Both the position numbers and the translations under genes were made by a program. The notes under the pieces are model-generated. The model ran no database searches. It saw only the letters and a list, made by a program, of their open reading frames with translations, and was not told the origin of the DNA. Below are positions 52,547 to 56,156 of a stretch of DNA of 56,156 nt, in pieces; the stretch's first letter is position 1; every line of letters begins with the position of its first letter. This stretch comes from Pseudomonas sp. 10-1B (GTDB lineage Bacteria > Pseudomonadota > Gammaproteobacteria > Pseudomonadales > Pseudomonadaceae), in assembly GCF_000935045.1 (NCBI RefSeq), contig NZ_JYKS01000057.1:1-56156 (forward strand), in the 5' to 3' direction.

Positions 52547-53524
52547 TTACTCGGCCTTGGCCGGCTCAGCCTGATGCGACAGGCTGTAAACATAAGCCGC
52601 CAGCAAATGCACCTTGTCATTACCCTGCATTTGCTCCTGGGCCGGCATCTGCCCCTGGCGGCCATAACGGATGGTCTGCTGCAGCTGGGCAAAGCTCGAA
52701 CCGTAGATGAACGCCTGCGGGTGGGTCAGGTTCGGCGCGCCCATGGCCGGCGTACCCTTGCCCTCCGGCCCGTGGCAGGCCACGCAGTTGGCGGCGAAGA
52801 TTTTCTGGCCGTTCTCGGCATCGGCCTTGGCGCCTTCCGGCAGTGTGCGGCCATCCAGCTTGCTGATCACGAACGCCGCCACGTCAGCCACGCCCTGGTC
52901 ACCGATCACCTCGGCCCAGGCCGGCATCACGCCGTGGCGGCCGCCCATGATGGTGGCCTTGATGGTGTCCGGCTCGCCACCCCAGCGCCAGTCGTTGTCG
53001 GTCAGGTTGGGGAAGCCGAAGGCACCCTTGGCGTCGGAGCCGTGGCACACCGAGCAGTTGGAGGCGAACAGCCGTGCACCCATTTTCAGCGCCTGTGGGT
53101 CCTTGGCCACATCGATGATAGGCATGGCGGCGAACTTGGCGAAGATCGGCCCGAAGCGGGCGTCGGCCTTGGCCATTTCCTTTTCCCACTCGTGCACGCC
53201 GGTCCAACCCGGCTGGCCGTTGGAGAACTCGGTCTGCTTGTCGTTATCCAGGTACGAGTAGCCCGGCAGGATGCCTTTCCAGTTGCCCAGGCCCGGGTAC
53301 AGCACCAGGTAGCCGAGGGCGAAGACGATGGTGCCGACGAACAGCCAGAACCACCATTTCGGCAGCGGGTTGTCGTATTCCTCGATGCCATCGAAGGCAT
53401 GCCCGACGGTTTCGTCGGTGACCTCTTCGTGCTGGCCCTTGCGGGTCGACAGCAACAGCCAGGTCAACGAGAAGATGGTGCCCAGGGTCAGGACGGTAAC
53501 GTACAGACTCCAGAAGGTTGTCAT
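52547..53524 (-). CDS. ccoP: cbb3 oxidase diheme cytochrome c subunit CcoP
   Basis: 325 aa. An N-terminal membrane region (MTTFWSLYVTVLTLGTIFSL, KWWFWLFVGTIVFALGYLVL) precedes two cytochrome c domains with CSVCHGS and CVACHGPE. It passes electrons from CcoO to the catalytic subunit. The start codon overlaps the ccoQ stop by 4 nt (ATGA). Confidence 0.96.
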   Translation of the reverse strand: MTTFWSLYVTVLTLGTIFSLTWLLLSTRKGQHEEVTDETVGHAFDGIEEYDNPLPKWWFWLFVGTIVFALGYLVLYPGLGNWKGILPGYSYLDNDKQTEFSNGQPGWTGVHEWEKEMAKADARFGPIFAKFAAMPIIDVAKDPQALKMGARLFASNCSVCHGSDAKGAFGFPNLTDNDWRWGGEPDTIKATIMGGRHGVMPAWAEVIGDQGVADVAAFVISKLDGRTLPEGAKADAENGQKIFAANCVACHGPEGKGTPAMGAPNLTHPQAFIYGSSFAQLQQTIRYGRQGQMPAQEQMQGNDKVHLLAAYVYSLSHQAEPAKAE

Positions 53525-53712
53525 TGTTGTTTGCTCCCAGAAGCTTTTGCTTGCTCGACGTGCTTGCTGGCCTCGGGATCATCCGCGAAGGGCAGTTGGG
53601 TCGCTTCGTCGAAGTCCTTTTTACGCCGTGGGTTGAACACCCACAGCGCCAGGCCCACGAAGGCCACCATCACCACGACGGTGCCCAGGCCGCGAATCAT
53701 CCCGATATCCAT
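53521..53712 (-). CDS. ccoQ: cbb3 oxidase small subunit CcoQ
   Basis: 63 aa. One membrane segment (GLGTVVVMVAFVGLALWVFN) followed by PRRKKDFDEATQLPF and a charged tail, the usual CcoQ layout. It stabilises the complex. It overlaps ccoP by 4 nt and lies 5 nt after ccoO. Confidence 0.94.
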   Translation of the reverse strand: MDIGMIRGLGTVVVMVAFVGLALWVFNPRRKKDFDEATQLPFADDPEASKHVEQAKASGSKQQ

Positions 53713-53717
53713 CAGCG

Positions 53718-54325
53718 TCACCGTTTGCTCTTGATGATGGTGCCAAGACCCTGCAGGTACGCGACGATGGCGTCCATTTCGGTCTTGCCCTTGACCGCGT
53801 CGCGCGCGCCGGCGATGTCGGCATCGGTGTACGGGGTGCCGAGTGTGCGCAGCACTTCCATCTTCTTCGCGGTGTCCTTGCCGTCGAGCTTGTTCTCGAC
53901 CAGCCATGGGTAGGACGGCATCTTCGACTCCGGTACCACGTTGCGCGGGTTGTACAGGTGCGCACGGTGCCAGTCATCGGAGTAGCGGCCACCGACCCGG
54001 GCCAGATCCGGCCCGGTACGCTTGGAGCCCCACAGGAACGGGTGGTCCCACACGCTTTCACCAGCCACCGAGTAGTGGCCGTAGCGCTCGGTTTCGGCGC
54101 GGAACGGGCGGATCATCTGCGAGTGGCAGCCCACGCAGCCTTCACGGATGTAGATGTCGCGGCCTTCCAGTTCCAGCGCGGTGCGCGGCTTCATGCCTTC
54201 GACCGGTTTGTTGGTGACGTCCTGGAAAAACAGCGGGACGATCTGGGTCAGGCCACCGACGCTCACGGCGATGACCATGAAGAAGGCCAGCAGGCCTATG
54301 TTCTTCTCGACGGCTTCATGCTTCA

Positions 54326-54326
<1 letters not shown>
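53718..54326 (-). CDS. ccoO: cbb3 oxidase monoheme cytochrome c subunit CcoO
   Basis: 202 aa. An N-terminal anchor (NIGLLAFFMVIAVSVGGLTQ) and a cytochrome c domain with REGCVGCHSQMIRPFRAETE; axial Met in PESKMPSYPWLV. Its start overlaps the ccoN stop by one base (TGATG). Confidence 0.96.
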
Positions 54327-55768
<1,442 letters not shown>

Positions 55769-55917
55769 GCTAAAGGTTCCACGGTTTTGATGTTCTTGTT
55801 GGTCGAAAAATCGGCGCCAGTATTGATAACCACCGTGGTTACCGCAACGCAACTTTGGTACGCCGACCCGTGTCCGAGCCCGTCCACTGGTGTCCCGTAG
55901 TGATCGGGTCTGGACGA

Positions 55918-55927
55918 TTGTACACAA
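55918..55927. promoter_or_regulatory. TTGTACACAA dyad upstream of ccoN
   Basis: Complement of the TTGTGTACAA sites at 9166 and 12234. It lies 150 bp before the ccoN start. Given only a 10-bp match, it may be coincidental. The rest of the 388-nt region 55769-56156 shows A/T-rich sequence, a dyad at 55965 and a CTTCGCTCC/GGAGTGAAG hairpin at 56021-56042 without a T-run, but no gene. Confidence 0.3.
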
Positions 55928-56156
55928 ATAAATATTTGTAATGTGTACCGTTTTTCGCCTTTTTCTGATCGATCGGTCAAGCTTTTTTTCGGGACGGCAC
56001 CAGGCTATGCGCCGCGTCTGCTTCGCTCCTTCGGGAGTGAAGCCCACTGTGGCAACAAGCTTAGTTCTGTTCGGAGGGGGTGCAAGGGAGGGGAGAGGCG
56101 GGGTATGGCTTGGGTGTTGTGGTGGGGCGGATATCGAGCGCCGCCCGCGCGGCGCT

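Noticed and set aside
55965..55980. CTGATCGATCGGTCAA considered as an Anr box for ccoN
   Set aside because: The half-sites are six, not four, bases apart, so it does not fit TTGAT-N4-ATCAA.
56021..56042. CTTCGCTCC/GGAGTGAAG hairpin considered as an intrinsic terminator
   Set aside because: Neither strand has a T-run after the stem; kept only as a hairpin note under the ccoN upstream region.

Overview
The window reads as chromosome of a Pseudomonas putida-group bacterium. The grounds are the high-GC coding style, the gene order (purine catabolism, smc-zipA-ligA, ffs, dnaX-ybaB-recR, apt-anr-hemN, cco genes) and about twenty copies of the P. putida type REP element (GCGGG(C)-centred imperfect palindromes, mostly in inverted pairs between genes). 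All identifications come from reading translated sequence and known family motifs; no database search was run.

Region 1 (1-20.5 kb) is a purine-salvage and purine-catabolism neighbourhood. It holds a RutR-like TetR regulator, a DUF808 membrane protein, two Tsx/OmpK-like outer-membrane channels, a urate/xanthine-type NCS2 permease, the membrane urate oxidase PuuD with its fused cytochrome c, AllA, UraD and PuuE. It continues with the divergent 5-hydroxyisourate hydrolase, an orphan RHS-tip protein, an AzgA-type hypoxanthine/guanine permease, a GntR regulator, aquaporin, guanine deaminase, and XdhC/B/A. Guanine is deaminated to xanthine (GuaD) and oxidised to urate (XdhAB), then to 5-hydroxyisourate (PuuD), OHCU (UraH), allantoin (UraD) and allantoate (PuuE). 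AllA acts on ureidoglycolate, but no allantoicase gene lies between uraD and allA. Two operator families recur: a TTGAC-N6-GTCAA dyad resembling the E. coli RutR site, and a TTGT-N2-ACAA dyad resembling a FadR/GntR site.

Region 2 (20.5-28.7 kb) has a second GntR regulator 3 nt upstream of smc, then zipA and ligA, followed by REP pairs and the gene for 4.5S SRP RNA (ffs).

Region 3 (28.75-37.47 kb) is an integrated genomic island of 8,640 bp. A 76-bp exact direct repeat, the 3' two thirds of ffs, brackets it, and the ffs reading is restored at the left end. The island carries a tyrosine integrase beside attR, a serine recombinase, an XRE regulator with a perfect dyad operator, a possible DNA-binding/replication-like protein, several unknown proteins (two with zinc ribbons), a dyad cluster, short tandem repeats and a ~0.75-kb non-coding stretch packed with stem-loops. 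It has no REP elements and visibly lower GC. This is the most novel part of the window.

Region 4 (37.5-40.1 kb) has a MerR regulator and its divergent DUF2938 target behind a textbook 19-bp-spacer promoter, two tiny coiled-coil/membrane proteins, and a periplasmic binding-like protein.

Region 5 (40.1-56.2 kb) has dnaX-ybaB, recR, apt-anr, hemN (with a perfect ANR box), and the cbb3 oxidase assembly and structural genes: a SafE-like protein, ccoS, ccoI, ccoH, ccoG, ccoP, ccoQ, ccoO, ccoN. All the cco genes are on the minus strand. They link oxygen sensing by Anr to heme synthesis and a high-affinity terminal oxidase.
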